Positions 12,486 through 23,450 of a stretch of DNA of 64,000 nucleotides are shown in pieces. The number at the start of each line of letters is the position of its first letter. The stretch's first letter is position 1. The translations under genes were made by a program, and so were the position numbers. The notes under the pieces were generated by a model. It was given only the letters and a program-made list of their open reading frames with translations. It did no database searches and was not told where the DNA came from. The DNA is taken from assembly GCF_009727055.1 (NCBI RefSeq), contig NC_052353.1:42881734-42945733 (forward strand), read 5' to 3'. The DNA is from Benincasa hispida (Eukaryota; Streptophyta; Magnoliopsida; Cucurbitales; Cucurbitaceae).

Positions 12486-13027
12486 GGCTCAAGTGATGGC
12501 TGGTGGAGCCAACAGGAAGCTTGCACTAACACAGTTGACCTCTCTTTCTTTAAAAATCTTTAAGCGGTGCCCGTTCACCTTGAATTCCTTCCCAGTTTCT
12601 AGACTTCTGATTTCCACAACACCATAGGGAAATAGATTAATTACCATAAAGGGACCAAGCCATTTAGATTTTAGTTTACTGGGCATATGTGATAGATGAA
12701 AATTGTAGAGTAACATTTTCTACCCGATCCGAAATTCTCTTCTTAAAAAGCCTCTATCATGAATAAGTTTTGATTTTTCCTTATAGATCCCTGAGTTCTC
12801 ATATGATTCCAAGCGCAATTCTTTCAACTCTTGTAGCTCTAGAAATATCTACTCATCGGCTTGAGCCAAGTTCATATTACACTGTTTGACAGCCCAATAT
12901 GCTCTATGCTCAATCTCGACCGGTAGGTGGCACACCTTGCCATAGACAAGCTTAATGGGTGTTGTTCCAATAGATGTTTTGAATGCGATCCTGTACGCCT
13001 AAAGAGCATTGTGAAGGCGGATGCTCT
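12486..13027 (-). pseudogene. Integrase C-terminal part (Athila-like)
   Basis: Minus-strand translation from 13027 gives the end of the integrase core, with LHNAL then a stop then AYRIAFKTS, followed by a region with VYGKVCHLPVEIEHRAYWA and the C-terminal module with KLKSKWLGPF, PYGVVEI and FKVNGHRLK. These are the usual landmarks of Athila integrase ends, which bind DNA during insertion. In-frame stops lie inside the ALWAYR-type motif and twice further on. The upstream part is 15091-15728; the frame resumes across the copia LTR with a shared serine codon region, showing where the insertion landed. Confidence 0.85.
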
Positions 13028-13616
13028 TGTTGGGATTGGTGTCCTAATTCTCTCGAAGTCTCATTGTTTGTAAACTGTACACATTGTTATAAATAAAATA
13101 AGAGTTATTTTATTTGGCATTTACTCATATCCAATAAACAAAGCTCCATGGTTATTGTATGAAAACTTAAGCATGTATATGAAATATACAAGTGGATCAT
13201 GCCTTAAGTGATAACCTAAAAAGGTCTGTAATATAAGGATTAAGGAGAGATACCTGATCCTGGTGACACTACAGATATGACCCACTTTGTAGAGGTTTGC
13301 AAGTGTTATGAACTACTACAAATGGTAGATCTTGACCATTCATGTGAAGACATGCGAGCGGGGGTGTCATATACAAAGAGTTTGTATAAGAGCAGACCAC
13401 GAAATGACTAGTCTCTTTATATAACATCGTTGATACTTGAGACTTACATCTCACCTAAACGACCATAGGTGACATGACCTCAATCCTGAGTGTTTTAGGA
13501 ACTTCTGCCTTTGAGGGCGATCCTTTGATTAGTATGGGTGAGAGTGGCCAGATTGCCAACTCAACATGCCTACCTTTTTGGGGATTTTTCTGATTTGGGA
13601 GATGAGAACTCAGTTA

Positions 13617-13635
13617 NNNNNNNNNNNNNNNNNNN
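13617..13635. other. Assembly gap (19 N)
   Basis: Nineteen consecutive N. The related LTR near 52270-52300 and 53150-53180 carries ordinary sequence at this point, so the gap is a scaffold gap, not biology. Confidence 0.98.
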
Positions 13636-14463
13636 CTTCCCCGAAGCAGGGGTAAGTAGATAGATTTCTCCCTTAAGGGTTGATTTCGGGTCTTGAACAT
13701 AGTGGCCACAACTTCTCTTTGGAAAAGAGGACTCTGTCATAATAGAACTATGACTTATGTTCATTAGAGGGATCAATGGTACTTAAGAAGTTAGATGTAA
13801 CTACAGAAGCATAATGGTAAATTGGCCCAGTTGTACTTACGAGTGATCTATGAAAGGTTATCGCACTGTTGATTAGCTGATATGGACACAAAATATATCT
13901 GTAGTTAGGAGAGTGCAACTGTCAGTCTTTAGTGGAGTGCCTGATAGTTAACGAATGGTGGATCCCGTGACTAAAGAGTTTAGTCAGTTATTCACATACC
14001 GTTGGAGCTTCAAGCTACAAGTCTATATGGTCCCCTTAGTAGCTCAATGGATTCAAGTCGAGAATTAGTTCTTGGTGTTGATTTGAAATCTTCAAATTGA
14101 CAAGAGGAAATTCGATTATATATGATATGACCAGTGTGATGTATGAGATACATCAAGTGGAAGATTAATGTAAATGTGATTTAAATTAAGTACCATAATA
14201 TAGAAAAAGAGCTATGGTTTATATGTTTCATACGGTGAAATATTAAAACTATAGGTTATTACTATAATATGGTAAGTTGGTTATCATATTTATTTATAAT
14301 AATATTAATTATTGGATCATTATCTCTTTTTCTCTAAGAACCAATTGATAAAAGGAAAAATATTTTCCTAAATTTAGGAGAGTTGTTATTCTCGAAAAGA
14401 CACTCACAGATTTTTGTCAAGTGAAAATAGTTTCACTAAGCGATAGCTGAAAGAGAGACTAGA

Positions 14464-14640
14464 CGATCATGGGGTGTTACTATACGATAGTTTACTCAGT
14501 TGGTCGTAGCTAAACGATCGTAGGGCATTATCTATACAATAGGTTGCCTTCTTCTACACGATTGAGCATTTGTCTATACGATAGATTCTTCTCATCTCCC
14601 ACTTGCTTAGTCGTTTACACGATTGTCATTCTTCCGATCT
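14464..14640. repeat. Palindrome array in the copia solo LTR
   Basis: CGATCAT, CGATAG, CGATCG, CGATTG and CGATAG cores at about 14464, 14485, 14515, 14559 and 14579, with spacings near 20-22 bp or multiples. Same motif and same place in the LTR as the array at 266-500, but more decayed. Confidence 0.65.
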
Positions 14641-15090
14641 CTTCCTCTAACCAAATCCACACAGAGCTCACACTTTTGGATTTTGGATTCTCACACCAAG
14701 AATACCAAGGTAGCCATTGTGGTGGTGTCCGCACTCAACTCGACTGAATTCGAGGTTTTGGAGGCCGTTCGTTGGGTTCGTGATCTTAGAGATCGTTGAG
14801 TTCGTGTTTGTTGTTGATCATGCTGTGTTGTGGTCTTTGTGTTTGAGCGTTCGTGTATTGCTTTCTTGAAGACTTAACAAGCGTTCATGATCGAGGGAGT
14901 TTGAAGCACGAGTCTTCAAAGGTATGATACTTTATCCCTTGATCTTATCTGAAAGCATGCTGTAATTTCGTATTGTGCATGACCTGTTAGTTTCTGTTTC
15001 TTGTACTGTAATTGTGTATGTTTAATATCGAATGGAATTTAGAACGATCATTCCATTACTCATGGAAATCCTAATGTCTAATTTTCTTCA

Positions 15091-15728
15091 GCTTCAATCT
15101 TTGCTAGTTGGGTTCACCATCTTTTTCAGGATATTTTTGACCTCTCGGTTTGATATTTTAGCTTGTACGTTTGTATGGGGGTGATACGGAGTGGCAACAC
15201 GATGGTGTACTCCATATTTCCTCATGAGTGCCTCAATGTTCTGGTTGCAAAATTGAGTACCCTAGTCACTGATTATAGCACGAGGTATACCAAATCTAGA
15301 AAAAAAATATTAACTCTTAAGAAACCTGAAACCACAACAGCGTTATTAGTCCTAGTGGGGATTGCCTCGACCCACTTCGAAACATAGTCAACTGCTAAAA
15401 GAATGTATAAATAGCCAAATGAAGAAGGAAAATGGCCCATGAAATCCATACCCATACATAAAAAATATCACATATAAGAATAGAATTTAATGGCATCTCA
15501 TTCCTCCTAGACAAAGATCCTGACCTCTCACAAGATTTACAAAATGCAAAGCAGTCGGTGAATAGAGAATTCCAAATCAACCCACTATCTAAGACCTTCC
15601 TAGCAGTTCTTCTAGGGCAAAATGCCCTCCACAAGCCTTCTCATGATAAAAGGTGAGCACTGATTCAAATTCTTCATTTGGGACACACCTTCTAATGATT
15701 TAGTTAGAACAAATCTTACAAAGGTAAG
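15091..15728 (-). pseudogene. Integrase zinc-binding and core domains (Athila-like)
   Basis: Minus-strand translation shows the zinc-binding region (HEKACGGHF, then FCKSCERSG), then the core with MGMDFMGHFPSS, AVDYVSKWVEAIPTR and, in another frame, the AIISD-type motif and HPHTNVQAKISNREVKN, covering the DDE acidic residues in part. The G in the CxxCxR(C) zinc motif and several stops and shifts show decay; a Trp codon next to the insertion has become TGA. Upstream, the coding region joins reverse transcriptase directly because RNase H is missing. The downstream half is at 12486-13027. Confidence 0.85.
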
Positions 15729-16560
15729 CTTTATCTACTTCAATTCCTTTTGTAGAAACGAAATGTCCTAGCACAATACCATGGGAAGCCATAAAGTGAC
15801 ATTTTTCATAATTTAAGACAAGATTAGCCTCAATACATCATTTCAAAACTAGACTAAGGTTACACAAGAAATCCTCAAAAGACTCTCCGTAAACTGTAAA
15901 ATCATCGATAAACACTTCTATGCACTTTTCTATAAAATTTAAAAATATGCTCATCATACACCTTTGGAACGTACCTGGTGCATTGCAAAGCCCAAATGGC
16001 ATATGTCTGAAGGCATACATACCGTAAGTGCACGTGAATGTGGTCTTTTTATGGTCCTCTTGGGCGATTGGGATTTGGTAGAATCCAGAAAAGCCATCAA
16101 GAAAACTAAAAGTGGTCTTTTTTGGTTACCTCGTTCTGGCGAGCTGTTCCACCATTTGATCGAGAAAAGGGATAGGAAAGTGGTCTTTTTTGGTTACCTC
16201 ATTTAATTTTCGAAAATCAATTCACATCCTCCATCCTTTTTGCACACGCATTGGCACCATCTCTTCCTTGTCATTCACTACAATTGTCATATCGATCTTC
16301 CTGGGAATAATGTGAATGGGGCTTACCCACTTGCTATCAGAAATGGGGTAAATGATCCCGACTTCTTTAAGCTTGATTATTTCTTTGAGAACAACGTCTT
16401 TTAAGTTGGGATTAAGCCACCTGAGGGGTTGGACCGTGGGCTTGGCTCCTTCCTCTAGAGTGATTCTATGCATGCAAAAGGCAAGGCTTATTCCCTTAAG
16501 ATCATCCAAGATCCATCCAATGGCCTCTTTATAAGTTTTCAGAATGTTGATCAAGGATTC
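15729..16560 (-). pseudogene. Reverse transcriptase (Athila-like), broken
   Basis: Copies element RNA into DNA. From 16554 leftwards the frame gives AIGWILDDLKGISLAFCMHR, then EVGIIYPISDSKWVSPIH, then after shifts MYAFRHMPFGLCNAPGTFQR and the catalytic region VFIDDFTVYGESF (FIDD in place of YxDD, usual in this lineage). It ends GIEVDKA and then runs straight into the integrase zinc region at about 15729, without RNase H. A 23-bp word (AAGTGGTCTTTTTTGGTTAC...) is repeated 68 bp apart near 16111 and 16179 and breaks the frame. The linker towards the protease continues to 17140. Confidence 0.88.
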
Positions 16561-17140
16561 CTCTTAAGTCGATGTCAATTCTCTGGAAATTATGACTGAA
16601 AGGGTATTTCTTTCTTCTACGTACATATATTTCAAGTGACTAGGGAGAGCTTTCAGCTCAGTCCCTTGTACCTACAAGTCAAGCATATCAAAGTTAGAAG
16701 AAGGTTCATCTATTTTTGTAGTATCAACAACAGCAAGAGATAAGTCATGTGAGTCTATATCAATACATGGAGCAATCAACGTGTTTGCATTATTATCTTC
16801 ATCATGCAATATATCATCTATAAAATCATGTGTCTTAATCAAACATAAGGATAAATATTCCTCAGGAAATTTCATGGCATCATACATGTTAAAAGAAATA
16901 ACTTCCCCATCAAACTCTACAGACAACAAACCCATGTCTACATGAATTTTTGTTTTAACTATTTCATAAAAGGTCTACCAAGCAGAATTGTAGAAGATGA
17001 GGGAGAACAAATTTCATCCATCCTTAATATTTAAAAATCAACTGGGAAAATTAAGTCCTTTATTGCAAAAGTACATCTTCAACTATACCTAATGGTTGGA
17101 TATAAGATCTATCAGCCACTTGGATGCACACAATAGTTTT
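16561..17140 (-). mobile_element. Protease-RT linker of the Athila-like element
   Basis: Minus-strand open frame 16935-16672 contains acidic stretches (HDEDNNANT, SSNFDMLDL) followed by an ELKALPSHLKYMYV-type motif just before the reverse transcriptase. These are the variable spacer and the conserved run-in of Athila pol. No separate enzyme is expected here. Confidence 0.6.
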
Positions 17141-17419
17141 TTATAAATCATTTAATTTTAGATCTTCATAAACATGATAAGGCATGACATTTATAGAAGC
17201 TCCTAGATCTAACATGGCGTGACAGATTACTCTATTACCAATTACACAGGGCAAAGTGAACATACCTGGATCTCGACATTTTTCAGGCATATTATGTTTT
17301 AGGAGAGCATATATGTTCTTACTTACTACTACCATTTCCTTGTCCTTACCTTCTCTCTTATTGGTACACAACTCCTTGAGGAATTTAGCATACCTGGGTA
17401 TTTGCTGAATTGCATTCAA
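17141..17419 (-). pseudogene. Retropepsin-type protease (Athila-like)
   Basis: Aspartic protease that would cut the Gag-Pol polyprotein. The frame holds QIPRYAKFLKELCTNKR, then CRDPGMFTLPCVIGN and the active-site region AMLDLGASINVMPYHVYEDL, with the D-L-G-A motif usual in Athila in place of D-T/S-G. The frame from 17419 starts at an internal Met; the true polyprotein runs in from gag. About 92 codons are open. Confidence 0.85.
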
Positions 17420-17879
17420 GAACGGGATGTTAATTTGAACCCTTTTGAATATCTCGATCAGCTCTTCGTCCCTTTATTCCTATTTTGGCTTTTCTAGCTT
17501 GCTAGGAAACGAAGCTTTAGGAATGTAAGATTCAAGAGAAGGTGTAGAAGGGGTACTTACCTTAGGTGGTTGTGCCTCAAAATCACCATCACTCTTTTCA
17601 TTTTCTTTGTTTGTCTTATTGATTGAAGGAGGATCGTCAGAAGAAGTCTTTGGTGAGGGAAGCTCCTTACCACTTTTAAGTGTTAAGTACTGACGTTGGC
17701 ATGGTCTGGATGGGCAAGAAGCTTTCCAGAACTTTTGTTCCCAATTCGTTTTATGGTAGCAACTAGTTGTGTAACTTGAGTCCCTAGATTGGCATGCTTG
17801 CTCTGGTCTTTTGTTGATAGGCCTTAGTGTCTTCAGACAATTGGAGTGAGTCCTTTTGCAGCTGCTTGAGTTTCTATTG

Positions 17880-18990
17880 AAATTTAAGAGAATTATTAGG
17901 TAAAGACTTAAGAATTTATTCTAAACACATACCTAAGGAAGACGATGACGGTTGATTGGGGCGGTTAGAACTGTCATGCCCCTGTCCTTGAGCTCGACCT
18001 CCCCACTTAAGGTTAGGGTGATCACGCTAGCCTGGGTTGTAAACTAGGCCATGAGGGTCGTACTTCCTTTGGTATCCACTAATTGCATTTACTTGAGCTT
18101 GAGGACATGCTTCAGATGCGTGTCCAACTACTCCACCGGCTCCACGAGCCTTAACTTGAGCTACTCCTCCGTGGACTAATTGTGTCACAAGAGAAGTTAA
18201 ATTAGAAATTTGAGTTTTTATTTCTTTAACTTCTAAATTACCAGAGACATTAGATTCAGTGGCCTTGGTGCCAAAACTTTTGTTATTTTCAGCCATCCGA
18301 GATATCAATTCTTGGGCCTCCCTAGGGGTTTTGTCAGCAAGTGCACCCCCAGTTGCTAAGTCGATTGAATTCCTATCATGGGTAAGCAAACAACTATAGA
18401 AACATTGAATTAGTAATTGGTCAGGAGTTTAGCATATAAACGTTTATAGCCTTCCCAATATTCAGATAGAGATTCTCCCACAAACTGTTTTATACCATAA
18501 ATGTCTTTCCTTATGGAATAGGCCCTAGAGGCTGGGAAAAAAATTCAAGAAATTTCTTTTTCAGTTCATTCCAAGTAGTAATTGATCTAGGAGCCAAGTA
18601 GTACAACCAATCCTTGGCGTCGTCCTATAGTGAAAAAGGAAACGCCCTTAGGTTTAGTTGCTTTTCTGTGATTCCATAGGGTCTCATACTTATACAGACC
18701 ATATGGAAGTCTTTGATATGCTTGTGGGGGTTCTCCCCTACAAGCCGTCTAAAAGTTGGTAATAAATTGATCAGTCCGAGTTTCAATTCGAAAGGCACCA
18801 TGGTTAGTGGAAATACGATGCACAAAGGCTGCTGGTCCATGTCAGGCTCTGCCAGCTCCCTTAAGGTCTTCTCACGAACTTCCTCTCCTATTGTTGTGTT
18901 TTCAACAACTTCTTCTCTATGCCTCCTTCGGATTCTCCTCTCCTCTTGGTCTATATCTACAAGAAAAACAAAATCTAGTCTCCTAGAGGA
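17880..18990 (-). pseudogene. gag (Athila-like), broken
   Basis: Structural protein forming the virus-like particle. From about 18960 leftwards: an Arg/Glu-rich start (DIDQEERRIRRRHREEVV), then GLINLLPTFRRLVGENPHKHIKDFH and GITEKQLNLRAFPFSL of the retrotransposon gag domain, then KDWLYYLAPRSITTWNELKK in another frame. The CCHC knuckle near 18110-18150 reads ARGAGGVVGHASEAC, so the first two cysteines are replaced (R and G) and zinc binding would be lost. Several stops separate the blocks. It lies directly after the primer-binding site, as expected. Confidence 0.88.
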
Positions 18991-19094
18991 GCGGGTCCTA
19001 AACCAAAGAGCAAAATAAATTTATTATTATATATTTTATTTATTTTACTTATATAAAAGGAGTTCACAAACTTTCCCAGGCCGCTTGCAAAGTC

Positions 19095-19116
19095 TCCACA
19101 GCAACAATGCCAATTT
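19095..19116 (-). other. Primer-binding site, tRNA-Asp type
   Basis: Minus strand after the 5' LTR reads TTGGCATTGTTGCTGTGGAG, a decayed form of the TGGCGCCGTTGCCGGGGA site complementary to plant tRNA-Asp, typical of Athila elements. Confidence 0.7.
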
Positions 19117-20550
19117 TGTTCGGACTCAGAAATCGATGTTGTTACTTAACTCGGAATTCGAACAAAATTTTAATTTATTTTCATCGATCTAAAACTTATA
19201 CCACAAACGTAGATAAGCGGCAAGATCGGGGTCGAATCCATAAGGATACTGTTGAATCAATCTAAGACAATTTATGAATTCCAAAGAAAAGATGTTGATT
19301 GTTTTGGTTTTGATGAGGGAAACTAAACAAAAAGAAACATGAGCAAGTGCAAAAAAAAAAAAAAAAGGTTTTGAGTCAAATTCAAGGAAAAATCTTGGGA
19401 TTAGTTTGTATGCTTTTTATTTTCTATCCTTAGGTACTAGTTATTTTTTCAGTTATGTAAACCCCTCGACCTATTAGAAATTCTAATAGCCCAATTAGCC
19501 AATTTTTGATAAAAATCTAAACCAGCCCTAATTCAGTTTAAAACTTTTCGTTCTTAGCGACGCCCAAGTTAAAACTGAAAACCATTAAGAAAGGGTTCAA
19601 TTGTCAAGACAATCAATAAGCCGAAAAGCCATATCTTGTTGCATGATTTATTTGAGAAAGATTATGTTAAGACCCACATGAACTTGGCCATAAAAAGTCT
19701 AGACCTCAACCATGTGATCCTAATATTTGCAACTTAATCAATCAACTATGCATAGGGTAGAAAGATTTTGCAAACATGAAATTCAACAAATCAATTTGTC
19801 AAAAAAATTCATTGAATTCAATTAAAAACAAAACAAATCCCCCAAAGGGTTCACAAAATTTGAATAAAATAAATTAGATGACACTCAAGAATTAAGTCAT
19901 ACAAACTATCACAAGAAAATCATTTAGCCTCTAAAAGGCATAATTCAAACTACAATGATCAGAAAAAGTAACCATCGAGGCTAACTATACCAATAATTTC
20001 TCATAAAATTGACTTAATCACTCAAAAACTGAACAAAAACTCTCAAATTTCTCTTTATTCGGTGTTAATCTCGAATGTGTAGTGGTTGTCTTCAAAGCTA
20101 ACCCTGATGGCTCTATTTATAAAATCCTCATAGCGATGCGACGCTAGGGTCAAACATTGAACTGTTGTGTTGCGCCGCGTGTGCCCTACTATCTTTCATC
20201 GTTAAGGGGCGTTGCAACAGTGGTGATGACTGAAATTCGAAGCATCGTGACGCTTTGGGCAACGTTGTGACGCTGCCCTGTTCCTTGAGCTACTGCCTTT
20301 TAGCGCTCAATAAGCATTGGACTAAAGCTTGGGATGAGCGTTGTGACCCTGACGTAGGGCAAAATCTCCCTTTTTCAACTCAACTTGATTTAGTGCGTTT
20401 GGACTCTAGTTTTTCCGCTTTTTTAGCTCGACTCTTTGTCTTTTCCACATCATGGGGTTAATTCTCCTACAAAATAAGACAATAGAATTCAAGAATTACC
20501 CAAATATAGGAAATTAAGGCTATAAAATTAGCTTTTTTTGAGACCTAACA
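19117..20550 (-). repeat. 5' LTR of the Athila-like element
   Basis: Starts on the minus strand with TGTTAGGTCTC at 20550 and ends at TGTTCGG (plus strand) at 19117. A TATA-like box lies near 20113-20120, preceded on the minus strand by GCGTTG/GACGC palindrome remnants (20130-20370). Matches 9796-11297. Confidence 0.88.
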
Positions 20551-21105
20551 ATCGTCCTCGAGCAAGGTAGAATCACACATTCACACAAAAAATTATGTTT
20601 ACTCAATCACAAAGGTCGTTACTCAAGTCTCAATAGTCTAAAAGGATAAGATTTGCAATAAAAAATAAAATCCGATTATAATCAATCAATGAAGCACATT
20701 TAAAAATGATTCTAAACCTATTCATGCATTAGTAAGTCAAAAGCCCTACTAATTACGCTCGCAAAATCCATAATCATTTTGTAGGGCCCTCAATTCGTTT
20801 TCCCCTACATTGGCTCAAAGGTTCAAGCGTCAAGCTTCCTAGACTCAACTTTGCAATGACACACTTAAGGAAACCAAACTTTTATTCTATTTTATTCTAT
20901 TTTTTTCATTTTTTCATTTTTTCATTAATTATTTTTACTTGACAAAAAAGAGGAAACCTTATCTAGACACGTCATCTTCGTTTTGGCTTGCCCACATAGG
21001 TTACATGAATGACACCCAACTACAAGCAATGTCTCCTAATAAGGTGTCGAAGCTTACTCATTCATCGGGATACTTTTGTTCAAAGGAAAACTATGGGTGT
21101 CATAG
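20551..21105 (-). mobile_element. 3' untranslated region of the non-autonomous host element (part 1)
   Basis: Reverse complement matches the plus-strand stretch before the polypurine tract of the related element (about 37240-37745), including the TTGCTCGAGG/CTTGCTCAAAG tract and the TTTTGGCTTGCCCACATAGG word. Non-coding. Confidence 0.75.
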
Positions 21106-23153
21106 TGATGACATGCAGAAATGCACGTCATCTTAGGCCTTTAATTTAGAATGATGAGGGTTGTTAAGCAGAATATGCGGCAATTATGTTAGGAATTCAT
21201 GAGAAAATGAGTTTGCGTCATTCAACATTAACAATCTCGGCTAACCCACTATTATGCGTTATTATGCGTTTAATTGTCTATTTTTTTTAGCTAAAGTAGG
21301 AATTGGACGCAGATGCGGAAGCTTGACTATTGCATAGACGATCGCATGCACGATCACATATGCTCGACGCATGAATATTGCGTCCATTAATCGCATGCGA
21401 TGATCACGTACAACACTCGTATGGGTGTTGCGGCTGTCGAACGAATGCGTCCATGGAATGGGAATTGCAGTCATCATGCGAATGCGGTCATCGTGTAGAA
21501 GTTGCGTTAATCATGCGAATGCGGTCATTTCAAGATTGCGGCTACACAATGATAACCATAATAGAGGGATGAACACAAGGTTGGTGGAACGAAAGCATGA
21601 ACGCATATCTCGAGAAAATCAAAAGATGATGTTGACATTTTACCTACCACACCGTTAGTAGCAGAGATTCAAAAAATGACCAACTCGCCACGAATGTCAG
21701 AATTAGAGTAGGTGCATTAATGTTGTCGGCGGTTCAAACTCTATAAATAAAAGCCATTGAGCAGAAATTGAAATCATCCAGGATTTTCACCCAAGGTTTC
21801 CTACCTTCAAGTGACGACCGAAGCCTTCACCGGAGTTAGATCTCGAGAGAGTCAGCTCCACTGCCCTTCCATGGCTCCACCGGCAGCCTTGACACACATC
21901 TGTTGGAAGCAAGACATTGCTTCCAGCTAGCCTTTTCCATTTCTCTTCTTTTCTTATATTGTATTGTATTACATTTTGGATTAAGAAATTAATACATTGT
22001 GTGTTCAATGCATTTATATGTTTCCTTCGATTCCATCTCCATCTTCCTTTACTTTGTATCCTTAATCTTCATTGCATCACTTAGTGAGACTGTTAGAGTA
22101 TCGCATACTTAGTCATGCAGATTAGAGATATGAAGCATGTAGCAAACCACCAGAAGGTGTGCGTTGTGCGAGTGTGTGAGAAACCATATTTGCTTAGTGT
22201 GAAGCTGTAGCAATGCCTGTCTATAGGTGGACACAACGCTTGTCTATGAGTAAAGTCAGCAACAACTAACTGCCCGGGAGGGTAAGTGGTTGGTCGCATC
22301 AAGCAATGTAAGCTATTGTTCATTAGAGATAGGAATAATCTTGCATCAGCCAGGTTTATGCGATTACCTTGTCTTATGAGTGCATCATTCATCATTAAGC
22401 ATACTTGGAAGAGTAGTCTAAAATCAAAATCTAAGACTCGAGAGAGCGGATTGGATCGCATAAACAAGAATGGGGAACTTATGAATAAGCTCCGTTTGCT
22501 ATTGCACAGCGTATGCACTCTACGGAGAGGATATTGCATGCATTCAAGAAGTAAGGTATGGTGGCAGTATGTGGTCATCTTGTTTATGTGTGAGAGCACA
22601 TGATCAAGAATAGAGACTTAGGAATAAGACCTCTCGACACTTTGCATACACATCGCATACGTCCTAGATTTAGGCACAAGTGTGTGTAGCATGAACGCAT
22701 AGCTTGTGTTGGCTGAGGTTGCCCTTGCGGTCACTCTTAAGGGTTGCGATGAAGAAATCCTCACATTTTATTTATTTTTCCAAGCATTTACTATGCGTCA
22801 ACAGTTGTCATGTCTCTACCTCTCATGCATACTTCCAATGCTTTGTCTGTTAGATAGGAGTATGAGTAGTTTATAGCTTATACCCTTCATCATTCTTTTA
22901 TTCAACTGCCGCAAATACATTACCGCATAGCATTTAGTTACAAGTCCCCGAGTTCAACCTCGGATCACTCGAGAAACTTGCATTCTCGTTATACTTGGTG
23001 AGAGTGTAAGAAAACTTGTGATGGGAACGCATAGTCATCGCATACATTCGTTAACGCATAGTTTCATTCCAACGCATGACCACCGATAGATAAGTATCAA
23101 CGCATACCTTAAGACATGCACCACATATTGTGTCCCTCTAATTTTTGTCATCA
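21106..23153 (+). mobile_element. Solo LTR, plus orientation, exact CATAG duplication
   Basis: Begins TGATGACATGCAGAAATGCACGT and ends TTTTTGTCATCA... its last bases are GTCATCA at 23147-23153. CATAG is present exactly at 21101-21105 and 23154-23158. A TATA-like box CTATAAATA is at 21741-21749. The start forms a hairpin (see findings). The sequence is rich in ATGCG and CGCATA words. The ORFs in it, including a 168-codon one on the minus strand (22093-22599), have no family resemblance. Related to the LTR at 45102-46784. Confidence 0.88.
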
Positions 23154-23450
23154 CATAGCCACCCCAGGTTAATCATAACCCCAAGAAAGAGGAGTAATCC
23201 CCTTCAAAAATAACATACAAACTTGCTTTTACTTTACAACATGCTTCGTCTTTTGCAAACTTGCTTTTTGTTTACTCTACACTTGAGTTTGGCAAAAACA
23301 TAGGCATGCATTACTAGGTTGAGCATTCAATCACTTGACATGTACACCTAGGCCTTTCAGGGTGACAAAAAAAATATAAGCCTAAAAATACAACTCTAAG
23401 CATGCAAGTCCTAATTTCGTTTGACAATGGACTTAAATAGTCATGAGAGA
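23154..23450 (-). mobile_element. 3' untranslated region of the host element (part 2)
   Basis: Reverse complement matches the plus strand of the related element around 36915-37215, including the GGGGATTACTCCTCTTTCTT stretch and the ACGAAATTAGGACTTGCATG stretch. Non-coding. Confidence 0.75.

Larger units (their letters stand above)
13028..15090 (+). mobile_element. Copia solo LTR inside the integrase gene
   Basis: Starts TGTTGGGATTGGTG and ends TTTTCTTCA. Flanks are GCTCT (13023-13027) and GCTTC (15091-15095); the integrase frame on both sides indicates one base has changed in each copy of the target duplication. No gag, pol, primer-binding site or second LTR is present, which fits unequal recombination leaving one LTR. 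It contains the N run and a palindrome array. Confidence 0.88.
9796..20550 (-). mobile_element. Athila-like Ty3-gypsy retrotransposon, defective
   Basis: Minus-strand order: 5' LTR 19117-20550, primer-binding site, gag (about 17880-18990), protease (17141-17419), reverse transcriptase (15729-16560), integrase (15091-15728 and 12486-13027, split by a copia solo LTR), polypurine tract 11298-11311, 3' LTR 9796-11297. Flanking 5-mers ATCAT (9791-9795) and ATCGT (20551-20555) match at four of five bases, as expected for an old target duplication. The RNase H domain is missing and all frames carry stops. It sits in the 3' end of the non-autonomous host element. Confidence 0.88.

Noticed and set aside
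22093..22599. 168-codon minus-strand frame
   Set aside because: Inside a solo LTR, no resemblance to a known family, and opposite frames of similar length exist.
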